Assembly: GCA_030267965.1 (NCBI GenBank)
Contig: BRYA01000223.1
Coordinates: 1 to 64,000 of the forward strand
DNA from: Triparma columacea
Lineage: Eukaryota > Sar > Bolidophyceae > Parmales > Triparmaceae
DNA length: 64,000 nucleotides
Direction of reading: 5' to 3'
The notes below the pieces were generated by a model. It saw nothing but the letters and a program-made list of their open reading frames with translations, did no database searches and was not told where the DNA came from. Below, piece by piece: positions 10,530-20,331 of the stretch. A program made the translations under genes and the position numbers. Position 1 is the stretch's first letter. The number at the start of each line of letters is the position of its first letter.

Positions 10530-11495
10530 TCACCTCCTGAGCTCCTCTAACTGCACCTCTGTGGGCTTCCAAGGGTAAAGCAAATTTCTGTATTTTGCGA
10601 GGAGACCGAAAGGCGGCATCTGAATGAAGTCGTTTAAAGGCAACTCAGGTTGCGGGAACTTCGCGTAAATCTCGGAAGCGTAGTCGGCGTCAGACTGCAT
10701 TTTAGATATGCATATTGCCGTGAATGAGTTTAATGCGGCTCTGGCCTTCTCGTAGTCCTTCTCTGTGACGTCCCCTTGGCAGTTAGGAGGGTACTTCCTT
10801 TGTGATTTCCACCTCTCCATGCATGTGAGTTCGCCGTCATTGCCAAAACCTGAGAACCACTTAACGAAGCAGTTCGATGAGCACATCCAAACTCTGTCCC
10901 TTCTCACGTACATTTGTTTGACCTCAAAGTGATAGAAATCCCGTGCATCCTCAGCGACCCAATCGTCCCACGTCCTATATTGTGTGTAAACCAACGAGTC
11001 GTTCAAGGGTGGCAGGCTGTCCAGCATTTCCCTGTCAATGTTATGAGAGATGATGTCGCCGCGCATGTACGTGTTGTACCCTGACAATCTCTTGAAAGTC
11101 TTGAGGTCCTCGCGCCCCATCCTCACCTCGTAGAGATACGAAGACACTGCCCTTTCGATCGGGTCCCTCAGGGTAGTCACGCAGAAGTGTTCCCCTCTTT
11201 TGCATGTCTCTCTCTGGGCGTCCTGCAATGTAAATCCCTCCTGGTGCACTATCTGTGAGTCCGTAAATTGGGCCTCAAGCCAGCCTCTATTATTCCCCCA
11301 GCCGCGCAAAGTCGTCCCTCCGGCCTTGCGGGAGTGCTGATGGTACACATTTAAGTGGTTGATCTCCGATGGAGCATTTTGATTTGACATTTTTTTGAGA
11401 TAGGTTGACGCATGTGAGTAGTACAGTACTACGTTGAGTATATATATAAAAACTATTGCGTAGAAATATGAAAGATACCTGGGATACTTGCGCAT
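10530..11495 (-). CDS. Membrane-anchored sulfotransferase, copy A
   Basis: This is a single-exon 321-aa type II membrane protein. A short basic N-terminus (MRKYPRYL) precedes one hydrophobic segment at residues about 9-27, and the rest would be lumenal in the Golgi. The motif HSRKAGGTTLRGW at about 53-65 is the PAPS 5'-phosphosulfate loop seen in carbohydrate sulfotransferases (usual form HxxKTAGTSL). The LRDPIERAVSSYLYE motif, about residues 110-124, fits the 3'-phosphate-binding region. The predicted role is sulfation of glycans or other secreted substrates; the acceptor cannot be told. The stop codon lies inside a perfect splice-donor context (AGGAG|GTGAGC), so a further exon is possible, but the candidate downstream exon is not conserved between the two copies. 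Confidence 0.82.
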   Translation of the reverse strand: MRKYPRYLSYFYAIVFIYILNVVLYYSHASTYLKKMSNQNAPSEINHLNVYHQHSRKAGGTTLRGWGNNRGWLEAQFTDSQIVHQEGFTLQDAQRETCKRGEHFCVTTLRDPIERAVSSYLYEVRMGREDLKTFKRLSGYNTYMRGDIISHNIDREMLDSLPPLNDSLVYTQYRTWDDWVAEDARDFYHFEVKQMYVRRDRVWMCSSNCFVKWFSGFGNDGELTCMERWKSQRKYPPNCQGDVTEKDYEKARAALNSFTAICISKMQSDADYASEIYAKFPQPELPLNDFIQMPPFGLLAKYRNLLYPWKPTEVQLEELRR

Positions 11496-11866
11496 ACAGA
11501 ATTATTGCACTTCTCTGTATTCCAAAAAATTTGGTTATGGGGGATTGCCAACCTTGCCTATTTCTGAACCTTGTAAGTAAGAGAAAAAAGGCCTGTCTGC
11601 GCCGTACAACTAGATATTTTTTGCAATTGAACCAAAGAAGGCCACTTAACAGATTAATCCTACGGCAAATTCAACCACAAAGTTCCTTGTAAAGTTTGAT
11701 GTCCCAAAAGTTTTTCCTGGTTTGTTAAGGCAGGGGAGGAAGGGGCAGGGGGCAACGTGGTCAGTCAAACAATACGAAGAATATCATGAGTCGTACAATA
11801 CGGTGCTGCAAACAACAACAATCCCCCCCTTCCGCGTCCTCTCTCTCTCTCTCTCTCTCTCTCCGC
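11496..11866. other. Intergenic between the two sulfotransferase copies
   Basis: This holds the short upstream region of copy A and the duplicated 3' flank of copy B, including a longer CT run (about 11839-11862). No other gene is seen. Confidence 0.6.
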
Positions 11867-12838
11867 TCACCTCCTGAGCTCCTCCAACTGCACCTCTGAT
11901 GGCTTCCAAGGGTAAGCTAAATTGCTCAACTTTGCGAGGAGACCGAAAGGCGGCATCAGAGTGAAGTCGTTTAAAGACAATTCAGGTTGCGGGAACTTCG
12001 CGTAAATCTCAGAAGCGTAGTCGGCGTCAGACTGCATTTTAGATATGCATATTGCCGTGAATGAGTTTAATGCGGCTCTGGCCTTCTCGTAGTCCTTCTC
12101 TGTGACGTCCCCTTGGCAGTTAGGAGGGTATTTCCTTTGTGATTTCCACCTCTCCATGCATGTGAGTTCGCCGTCATTGCCGAAACCTGAGAACCACTTA
12201 ACGAAGCAGTTTGATGAGCACTGCCAAACTTTGTCCCTTCTCACGTACATTTGATTATCCTCAAAATGATCGAAATCCCGTTCATCATCGGCGACCCACT
12301 CGTCCCACGTCCTATATTGCGTGTAAACCAACGAGTCGTTCAAGGGTGGCAGGCTGTCCAGCATTTCCCTGTCAATGTTATGAGAGATAATGTCTTGTTG
12401 CATTTCCCGTTTGAACCCTGACAATCTCGTGAAAGTCTTGAGGTCCTCGCGCCCCATCCTTACCTCGTAGAGATACGAAGACACTGCCCTTTCGATCGGA
12501 TCCCTCAGAGTAGTCACGCAGAAGTGTTCCCCTCTTTTGCATGTCTCCCTCTGGGCGTCTTGCAATGTCAATCCCTCCTGGTGCACTATCTGTGAGCCCG
12601 TAAATTGGGCATAAAGCCAGCCTCTTTTATTCTTATTATCCAAGCCGCGCAAAGTCGTCCCTCCGGCCTTGCGGGAGTGCTGATGGTACACCTTTAAGTG
12701 GTTGATCTCCGATGGAACATTTTGATTTGACATTTTTTTGAGATAGGTTGACGCATTTGAGTAGTACAGTACGATGTTGAGTATATATATAAAAACTATT
12801 GCGTAGAAATATGAAAGATACCTGGGATACTTGCGCAT
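11867..12838 (-). CDS. Membrane-anchored sulfotransferase, copy B
   Basis: This is the duplicate of the gene at 10530-11495 and nearly identical to it: the same MRKYPRYL anchor start, the HSRKAGGTTLRG phosphosulfate loop and the LRDPIERAVSSYLYE motif. A longer frame starts at 12886 (16 extra residues), but 12838 matches the start of copy A and I prefer it. The protein is then 323 aa. Differences cluster in the central acceptor-side region (RDFDHFEDNQ here, RDFYHFEVKQ in copy A) and near the C-terminus, which might tune substrate choice. The TGA/donor overlap is kept. The transposon at 12902-13364 sits 63 bp upstream of the start. Confidence 0.82.
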   Translation of the reverse strand: MRKYPRYLSYFYAIVFIYILNIVLYYSNASTYLKKMSNQNVPSEINHLKVYHQHSRKAGGTTLRGLDNKNKRGWLYAQFTGSQIVHQEGLTLQDAQRETCKRGEHFCVTTLRDPIERAVSSYLYEVRMGREDLKTFTRLSGFKREMQQDIISHNIDREMLDSLPPLNDSLVYTQYRTWDEWVADDERDFDHFEDNQMYVRRDKVWQCSSNCFVKWFSGFGNDGELTCMERWKSQRKYPPNCQGDVTEKDYEKARAALNSFTAICISKMQSDADYASEIYAKFPQPELSLNDFTLMPPFGLLAKLSNLAYPWKPSEVQLEELRR

Positions 12839-12894
12839 TATAGAATTACTCTGCTCCCAAATTGGGTTTGGTGTTTGATTTTTCATTCATTCGC

Positions 12895-12901
12895 TTGATT
12901 C
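12895..12901. repeat. Left target-site duplication TTGATTC
   Basis: TTGATTC immediately left of the element is repeated at 13365-13371 immediately right of it. A 7-bp perfect duplication at both ends supports transposition. Confidence 0.75.
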
Positions 12902-13364
12902 CAAGGGGCAACCTGAACCTTGGATTTGGACACTATGTTGGTAGGTAGGTAGGTAGATTTTGGCCAAAATCGCTCTTAACTATTTAGGATAGGTACTTCT
13001 AAATAGTTAACGTATAATAAATGACCCTATATAGTGTAATAAATGCCCTTTTATAGCATAAAAAATAACCCTAACAGAAGGTAGGTTGAGTATATGTACG
13101 TTATAAGTAGGTTTTTATGCGGGGGCGATCGTTACGGGGAATTTCTGACGGAGTCGTGATCAAATTGGAAAATTAATTAAATTATTCATTTAATGCCAAA
13201 AAAAAGGTCTAAAAAAGGGCGTTTTTTCATTAAAAAGTGCGTTTTTAATTCGAAATAGGTAAGTAAAACGGAAATAAAAAGGTAGGTAGGTAGATATTAG
13301 CCGAAATGGCTCTTAACTATTTAGGGAACATAGTGTCCAAATAGTTAGTTCAGGTTGCCCCTTG
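12902..13364. mobile_element. Non-autonomous DNA transposon (MITE-like), 463 bp
   Basis: The ends are inverted repeats. The left end reads CAAGGGGCAACCTGAAC and the right end is its exact complement, followed inward by a second inverted block TTTGGACACTATGTT (about 12925-12938 and 13325-13340). Inside these, a GGTAGGTAGGTAGAT plus CGCTCTTAACTATTTAGG-like block occurs at both ends in direct orientation (12940-12990 and 13281-13325). The interior is AT-rich with no coding frame, unlike the GC-rich genes around it. The flanking 7-bp TTGATTC duplication marks the insertion. No transposase is present, so it must be mobilised in trans. The superfamily is not clear; P- or hAT-related groups make 7-8 bp duplications. 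Confidence 0.85.
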
Positions 13365-13371
13365 TTGATTC
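13365..13371. repeat. Right target-site duplication TTGATTC
   Basis: This is the partner of 12895-12901 and directly follows the right inverted repeat. Confidence 0.75.
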
Positions 13372-13427
13372 AGAAAAAACTTCGCCCTCTCAACTTGCGA
13401 AGCGAAACGGTTCAGCATATTTTTGAG

Positions 13428-14718
13428 ATGACTGAGCCCACCGATGCATCCGGCGGTCTTCCTGAGATCGAGACCGACGAAATGGACGTTGAGAACCCTA
13501 CCGTTGATGTTCCTGAAGCCCCGATGACTCCCACACCCAAACCCCCAACAGGTCCAGTTCCTCGATCGGTAAGGAAGGTTGAAACTGGGTTTTACATTTC
13601 GACCATCTGACCCTCCCCTCCCCTTCCTCGTTTGTCTTATCTCCCCCACAGTCCCCCCGCACGAACCGTATCGACCTTCCCACTAAGACAGTCTACCTTA
13701 TGCGTCATGGGATCGCTCGTCACAACCACCACAATATAAAGATCCAGTCCCCCATCTACCTAGACGCCTCTCTCGACACCACGGGTGCGCATCAGGCCCT
13801 CGCGGTCGGGATGAGGTTCAGGAATGTGGTCGGCCACGGCCATGTCAATGTTACCAAGGAAAAGGTTGAGCCTATTGACCTGGTCTGTGTTAGCCCCCTC
13901 ACGAGGTGCCTGGAGACGGCGCACCACGCTTGGGCGTTTGGGTGCCCGATGATGCCGACAGAGACCGGGGCAGTCGAAGTTGAGGATGAGGCTACGAGGA
14001 GGAGGAAGTTGAAGGTGAGAGGGGGGGGGAAGGGGGAAGGAGCGAGAGGGGCGATTGGTGGGCGATGCGATGACCGAAGGGGGGCAATCAGACCTAGGAA
14101 GAACGTTTTATGTAGAGAGGCATTGACGAAATGTAAAACTTGGTTTAAGTCACACTCAACCCCACACCCACACCCACCCCTCTCCTCTCACAGCACGCGA
14201 AACGCCACAAGATAAAGAACCCGTTACCGATGATGCACCCCTCGACTCCTCCCCCATTCGTGTGCATCGAGGAGCTCCGCGAGGCCTCAGGTTTGTACTA
14301 CCCCGACATGCGCCGCCCCCGCTCCCAGCTCCAGGCTGCGTTCCCGTATGTGGACTTCTCCATGATCCAGACTGAGGAGGACGAGCTTTGGAGGGAAGAC
14401 AAGAGGGAGAGCCTTAGCGAGCTCAACAGGCGCATATCTAAGTTTTGGCAGTGGCTAGGGACCAGGCCCGAGAAGAACATTGCCATTGTTACTCACGGAG
14501 TGTGGATAGAGGAGTGCCTCCGCCGCAACGTCCCCAAGGTGCTCCGGGGAGGAGTGAGGGTCCAGCCAGCGGACGTCTTTACATGCAAGGTAGTACCGCA
14601 TGTTAGGGAGGAGGGACCGATTGAGATGCATACTCTCCTCATTAAGGACGCAAAGTATGATGCCGTACTTAGTGAGGCAGACCCGAACGAAAGGGGAGTC
14701 AAGATAGGTGGGGATTAG
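13428..14718 (+). CDS. Histidine-phosphatase (phosphoglycerate mutase-like) protein
   Basis: Three exons, 13428-13568, 13652-14014 and 14194-14718, all phase 0, give 342 aa. After an acidic/Pro-rich N-terminus, LMRHGIARHN (catalytic His about residue 66) opens the histidine-phosphatase fold. SPLTRCLETA (about 125-134) is the second conserved Arg region, and VTHGVW (His about 269) is the second catalytic His. The spacing is that of plant and stramenopile cytosolic PGM-like phosphatases rather than glycolytic mutase, so small-molecule phosphatase activity is likely and the substrate unknown. The frame could be extended upstream into the transposon end, but the ATG at 13428 is the first in frame with normal composition. 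It is divergent from sulfotransferase copy B, with the transposon between. Confidence 0.85.
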
Positions 14719-15016
14719 GCAGTGGCAGAGAGGAGGAGGGGGGCAGCAGAGGGGACGAAGAGAGAAGGGGGAATAGAGAGGGGGGAACAAAAGGGAGCAA
14801 ACAATTTAAATGTCTGAAATTGGATGGAAGCTCAGTGTATTTTTTATTACATCTCACCCACGGTTTACCCAGTGTTTGTTTTGGACATTTTCTGAACCGG
14901 ATAAGACCTGCCGTTCGAAAGTTGCTGGAACAGTTTCAGCCTAGCTATATGATTTCACTCAGTTGAGGCCAGCAGTCCAAGCAGTAAAAAAGGTGGTTTT
15001 CGAAGTGTCCCAAAAA

Positions 15017-15920
15017 ATGACGATGATGCAGCGAATTATAACGTTTCTACTAATCTCGTCATCATCAAGCTTCAATCTACATCTAACAAGATTCAATTCG
15101 CGTATAAATGTCGTAAAAATGGAAAAGACACCCAAATTGAGAAGCAAGGGCGACAACAAGGAGGAAAACAAGGAGGAATTCGACAACTACGACATCAAAA
15201 ACATCATGACCAAGTTAGACGAACTTCAAAGGACTTGTAGCGAAATGAATAAGAGAATCGACTACCTTGAGAACGAAAATAAAAAGAGGGTCAACACCAC
15301 AGTCAACATTAGGGACAACACAAGAACTTCCATCTCCTCGTCCAGAAGTAGCACCACCACCAATACCCCAGCAGTAACCCCCTCCTCCTTCGACCAAGCT
15401 CGCCGCAACCTCGAAGACACCTGGAGAATATTCCAGGTGATGGAAACAGATGATGAAGAAGGTTGCGACATCTCAAACCTCGAGGACTTAAGCGAGGCGG
15501 CCGGTTGCAGCAACGTCAAGTGCGAAGGGGTGCGTAGTTTCAGGGGGAGAGGAGGGGGGGAAGAGGGGAAGGGGGGGGCACGAGAAATTGCCCGCCAACT
15601 CAGGCCGAAAAAATCCCAATTCTTACCCCCTAAACTTCCGCCCCCTCCTCACCTCCCACCTATCTCTCACCCCACCCGCCCCGCAGTGCAATGGCTCTGG
15701 GAGCTGCCCTTGTCGTTTTTGCAACGGCACAGGTTTGTTCACCATCGGCGACGAGGTCTTCTACACAGCCGAGGGCGGGGGAGTAGTGGGGGGGTCCTCC
15801 GTTGGGAGGGGCGGGACGCCGGGGATGGGGAACGCGGAGAGATGCCGGATATGTAAGGATGGGTACGAGGAGTGCATACAGTGCAAGGGGGCGGGGTGGA
15901 AGGCTGGGTGGAGGGTTTGA
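15017..15920 (+). CDS. DnaJ-type (BSD2-like) zinc-finger protein, probably plastid-targeted
   Basis: Two exons, 15017-15529 and 15687-15920, give 248 aa. The N-terminus (MTMMQRIITFLLISSSSSF) is a signal-peptide-like segment followed by F and a Ser/Arg/Asn-rich stretch, as in bipartite plastid targeting of secondary algae. Residues about 60-110 form a charged coiled coil. The C-terminus carries CEGCNGSG, CRFCNGTG, CRICKDGY and CIQCKGAG, the four CxxCxGxG-type pairs of a DnaJ central zinc finger with no J domain. This matches BSD2-type chaperones, which in plants help assemble Rubisco. The intron falls exactly inside the first CEG/CNGSG motif. An upstream ATG would add 18 residues; I prefer the later one because it puts the signal peptide at the N-terminus. 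Confidence 0.72.
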
Positions 15921-16112
15921 GGGGAAGAAGCAGTAGCAGTGTTTTGTCTTTAGGTGTTGCAAAAATCCTCTCTTTATTCTTTCTCGTCTAGGTGCTGTAT
16001 GTATATGCAAATGCTATCTATGTGCTGTCTCCAGCTCGAGCTTGTGTTTCCCCTATTTTCCCACTCTTCATGCAGAGCTAGTCTTCTATGCTGCGGACAG
16101 CTCACTGTATTT

Positions 16113-17680
16113 CTATTCGTCGAACTTGTTGTCTCCTCCGTCCACCTCCTCCGAGAAGTCCATGGTTGGATTGCGCTCGACCGAAACCTTGTACATTCCC
16201 TTCATAGTGATGAGATCGACGAAGTACGTCGCGCTAGCCCTAACAGCATTAGCGAAGGCCTCGTTTTCTCTTTCGACGTCGGTAATCTCGGTGTCAATCT
16301 CGGTGTCAATCTCGGTGTCAATCTCGGTGTCAATCTCGGTGTCAATCTCGGTGTCAATCTCGGTGTCAATCTCGGTGTCAATCTCGGTGTCAATCTCGGT
16401 GTCAATCTTGGTGTCAATCTCGGTGTCACTCTCGGTGTCACTCTCTAACAGACGGGAGAATGCTTTCTCAATCTCTGTGTCAATCTCGCTGTCAATCTTG
16501 GTGCCAATCTCGCTGTCAATCTCGCTGTCAGTCTCGCTGTCAGTGTCGCTGTCAGTCTCGGAGACCAAAGCGGTGTCACTGTCAGTGTCAGCCTCAATCG
16601 TGCCGTACAAGGCGTACCTTGCTATGCATTCGGCCATGCCCCTCATTGTCCCTTGAAACGGGGCAAACAGATTGTCCATGAGCACCAAGTTCTCATCGGT
16701 GCCAATGATCCTGTCAATGATTTGCTCTGTGAAATACTCGGAGTAGAACACGGGCTCGCCCTTGCGTAAGGTACTGAGGATGGACGTGATATTGTTTTCC
16801 TGAAACTCAGATATCGCGCTGGCAATCCTGGCGGCTTTGACCTGCGACGAGTTCGGCGCGCGTCTCAAGCTTGCGTTAGTTTCAAATCGCCATCCGTGAT
16901 CGCATACCTCGAATTCCTCCCCCCCCCCCCCCCGAAAGTCATTCTCTCACCTCCTCCCGGGCCGTCCAACCACGGAATACCCTCTGAATCAGGATCGCAG
17001 CCTCAGCCTTCCTCATCCCACTCTGCGATATAAATGAAATGTATCATAACACTTAGGGTTAGTGACAGCTTGTGGATTGGACGAATGAAGCAGTTCTCAT
17101 GGGAATCATTTCTTACCGAAATCGCCAAAACGAAATTACTAAAAAACGGAAAGAAGGGCTCGGACCCGTTACTAGGTGATGGAGACGTCGTCGAGGGAAG
17201 AGTCTCCACTCTCGCTCTCATCCTAGCGCGTACCTCCTCTAGCCTCGTCTTTGGAGAAAACGCCGGGGTGAGAGCTTCGGCTCTAGTCTTCGCATATCGT
17301 TCGGCGAGCTCTGCATGACGTGAGCGCATCTCCTCTATCCTCTCCTTCAGAGGAATCCTGGTTGCGGGCTTAACAGCATCGCTCTCGTTGCTCCCGTCGA
17401 GCCAATCTGCTGCTGGTGTGGTTTCTTCGATGCGTGCCTTCCTTTCAGCAGCTCTGACTTTCCACTTTTGGAGCAGTGCCTTTCTGTCCTCTGGGGTCGC
17501 CCTCACGCTCGTCGGGAATTTGGAGGGTGGAGGAGATGATACTGCATGATGATTAGGCGGGCTGTTCTCCTGGTCATCTGACACATCGAAAGAAGAAGAG
17601 GAAGATGGCTTGGTTTTAGAGGTGTTATTGGGTGAACGGCGGAGTAGTGGCTTGACCATAGGGGTGGTTGTCTCTTCCAT
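16113..17680 (-). CDS. IQ-motif protein with acidic four-residue tandem repeat
   Basis: Three exons, 17680-17117, 17022-16951 and 16841-16113, all phase 0, give 454 aa. The N-terminal half is Ser/Pro-rich, then basic and helical (KERIEEMRSRHAELAERY). The 24-codon second exon encodes a complete IQ motif (LIQRVFRGWTARE), the calmodulin or myosin-light-chain binding signature. The third exon has a folded segment around residues 230-290. A long acidic tract of EIDT/ESDT repeats follows (core array at residues 347-398), then a C-terminal domain (VRASATYFVDLITMKGMYKV). No family is recognised; a calmodulin-binding cytoskeletal role is inferred from the IQ motif only. The middle exon is easily missed because it has no independent open frame of note. 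Confidence 0.7.
16285..16440. repeat. 12-bp tandem repeat, about 13 units, coding
   Basis: ATCTCGGTGTCA is repeated about 13 times with few substitutions. Looser copies continue to about 16560. On the minus strand it codes the EIDT repeat of the IQ-motif protein. The near-perfect DNA identity suggests recent expansion. Confidence 0.9.
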
Positions 17681-18034
17681 TGTATCTTGTATGGGTGAGA
17701 AAGCGATATCTAAGCGAGAATGAGTCCAAAAATTCTTCAAAAACTTGAGCGCCTCCCACCAAGAACGAGATGTGCTTTATTTGGCTTTATTTGGCTTTAT
17801 TTGTAGAGTACCGGGAGCGAAAGAAGAACAAGAACCGGGGGGGGGTGTTTGTGGTTCGTTTGATAAGACAAGCGAGGCGCAATTGAGGTATGCAATGACT
17901 TGGAAAACAAAGAAGATTTTGCATTACCTCCATCCAATTTCCACCATCATTCTCGTTTTCTCAAATCAATGGTCCGTTCGTTATCCCCTCTCTGTCTCCC
18001 CCCCATCCCTCTCCCCAACACAAACAACCACCTC
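17681..18034. other. Intergenic: IQ gene promoter and pyrophosphorylase 3' flank
   Basis: There are three tandem copies of a 10-bp GGCTTTATTT unit at about 17775-17803. No gene is seen; the plus-strand open frame here is antisense shadow. Confidence 0.55.
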
Positions 18035-20331
18035 TCACACTCTCGTCACCACTCCATCCTCCCCCACTCTCCAATTTCCCTTCTCCTTGATTTTGATCTC
18101 CATTGTCTTCACCTTTTCCAGTACGTACCCCCTAATCCTTCCCTCTTCGTTGACCTCCTCGCCTTCTTTGATATCCCTGAAGACCCACCCATCGTTGCAG
18201 ACCTTCAGTCCGTTGACATCGAGGGTTGCCCCCTCGCAGCAGTCCACAGTCAGGGCTCCGTCTAGATCAAGGCCTGTTATCTTGACCCCGGAACCTGAGA
18301 CGTAGAGGGTGGAGCGCTTGGAGATCTTGGACCCCTTGAACTTTTCCCCAACCTCCGCCTTGGTGAGGCAGAACCGAGGTCCCAGCATGCACCTTGGTCC
18401 GTCCATAACCGTTATGTCTCCCAGTTTCACCGTCCCCTTCCCCTCCCCCTCGACAATGTTCCCTGCCTCCATGAGTTTCCTAACGTTCGAAAGGTAACCC
18501 TGCGGCGACAGGCGTGCGGCGAGTGAAGGGAAAGGGTGAGGGTGACACAGTATTGAAGACAACCACACCACGCCCGTTCTCACCTCGCTCTCCGCGCTCG
18601 TCAACGTCCCAGTGCTCTTGGACCCCTTCGCTTCCCCCTCGATACCTGAATCCCTGGAGTTCTTGGCTGGGCTAAATGTCATTTCCCTATCGAACTGCGC
18701 GAAGCCCACTCGTCCCCCCCCCTCGATCTCCTTCCTCATGAGCAGAGGAAAGTCCTGCATCATGCATTCCAAACGCGTTGCCTTCTTGAAGGTGACCTTG
18801 TCCTCCTTGAACTTTGGATTGACGAACTGCGACGGCGAGAGAAGCGAGCCGTGGAAAGGGGATAAGTCGGCTGATAAAGTTAAGTTGCCCGCAGAGGCTT
18901 GCACCTTCCACCACTCTATCCACCAAACTCACCTCATTCACCACACCCTGGTCCTCCCCCTCGATCGTCTTCCTGTACGTCTTGAGCTTGAAAACCAGGT
19001 TGTTCGCGTTCCCCGGGTACGCGCTATACCCCGTCACCTCGTCCGGTTCGTCTCTCAATCCCTGCGCGTTAAGTAGCGGGTCCAGCTGGTTGTACTCCAC
19101 GTTGATTACGATGCTCTTGGAGGGATCTGCGGAGTTCTGGAGATCAACGATGGCTCCGGCGGCCTCGCCGGGCATGCGGGGGACGCATATAGAGGTCATG
19201 TCGAACCCCTCATCCTCACCAACCCCGAGAGCGGGGAGGAGGCCGTTTATAACGAGGGCGTTTGTGTCCTGGAGGAAGACGACGTTAGTGAGGCCCCTGG
19301 AATCCCAGGAGGCGGCGATACCGGAACGGTGAAGCAAGTGGTGGACGTCACCGTGACCGTGGGGCTTGGTCTCGATCTCTACCCCCCCGTCGGATTTTTT
19401 CTTAAGGCTGATCCTGTGATGAGTGAAGCGAGGTGCGGGGAGGGTTACAATTAACGGGTAAGAAGTGTTGCGTTCGGAAGATCGGATCGTGGTAAAATTA
19501 AGCTCCATTCTCACCTCCCCTCGACGTCCACAATCGCCGGTACCTTGTCCTGCATAATGACCTCAATACTATCCCTCAATCCGTAGTAGTCGTTGTCCTC
19601 CAGCAGCTTCCTCGTGAGCTCGTCCGTGTCCCCACTCGTCATTATAACAAGCGGCGGCACGTTCCCCCCGCTCCTGTCAGCTATGCCCTTGAGGAAGTCT
19701 GTGTAAGTCTCAAGGTAGCATTTCCCGGACACTAAGTAGGGGGTGAGCTGGAGCTTTATACCGCCGTAACCGAGGCGCTCGCCAAGGCCGCCGGCGACGA
19801 GGACGAAACCGGTGGAGGAGGCGAGGTTTAGACCGAGGGACTCGTAACGAGTGTAGGAGGAGGAGGAGTAAGGGAGGGGGACACCAGAAGGAAGAGTTGG
19901 GGTGAAGCCCTCGAACTAGGAGGGGAAGGAGGGGAAAGGAGGGGAGAGGAGTGAGAAGAGGGATGGTTAGCGTTGTCAAACACCGTTGTTGATGTGATTA
20001 TGTTCCCCAGGATATATTAATGCATACAGCATGCTGTACTCACTGGATTGACCTCATTCACAACATCCCTTAGCAATTTCTTCGCCTTATTCACGTAGTT
20101 TCCAATTCCTCCTGGGTATGCGTCTGAGATTTGCGATATTTGTAAGCTCAATTGCGATCTTTGGTCGTTATTTAAGGCCCTCAGAGTGTCAACATCGGAG
20201 CAATATTCCATTAAATCATCAACATTGTCTTTTTGGGTAGATCTGAGGAAGGTTTCTGGTCTGGAAGGGTGAGTAGGAACCACGAATGGTTGCGTTGTGG
20301 CGAAAAGCGTCGCTAAAAGGAGAAACTTCAT
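18035..20331 (-). CDS. USP: UDP-sugar pyrophosphorylase, signal/transit peptide at N-terminus
   Basis: Five exons, 20331-20044, 19915-19515, 19413-18933, 18826-18584 and 18499-18035, give 625 aa, the usual length of UDP-sugar pyrophosphorylases plus a leader. It makes UDP-sugars from UTP and sugar-1-phosphates. Visible family motifs are NPFEGFTPTLPSG across the first junction, the nucleotide-binding VAGGLGERLGYGGIKL (about 136-151), KPHGHGDVHHLL (about 245), NQLDPLL, GYSAYPGNANNL and TRLECMMQDF. The C-terminal third forms a beta-helix-like tail. The leader MKFLLLATLFATTQPF is a signal peptide with a TQP/F junction typical of stramenopile plastid targeting, so a plastid or endomembrane location is likely rather than cytosol. 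It would feed UDP-glucose to glycolipid or glucan synthesis. Confidence 0.9.

Larger units (their letters stand above)
10263..12850. repeat. Tandem segmental duplication, unit about 1.3 kb
   Basis: Unit A (about 10263-11500) and unit B (about 11562-12850) align along their whole length: 3' flank, CT run, sulfotransferase CDS and the first bases upstream of the start. Shared flank landmarks include GGCCTGTCTGCGCCGTACAA at about 10291 and 11590. Differences are scattered substitutions, a few indels and a roughly 40-bp insertion in the unit B flank near 11767-11805. High similarity in non-coding parts indicates a recent duplication. Confidence 0.9.

Noticed and set aside
16285..16440. Repeat array considered as CRISPR
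   Set aside because: No spacers, 12-bp unit, eukaryotic coding context.
17745..18305. 186-codon plus-strand frame
   Set aside because: Antisense to the last exon of the UDP-sugar pyrophosphorylase and its 3' flank.
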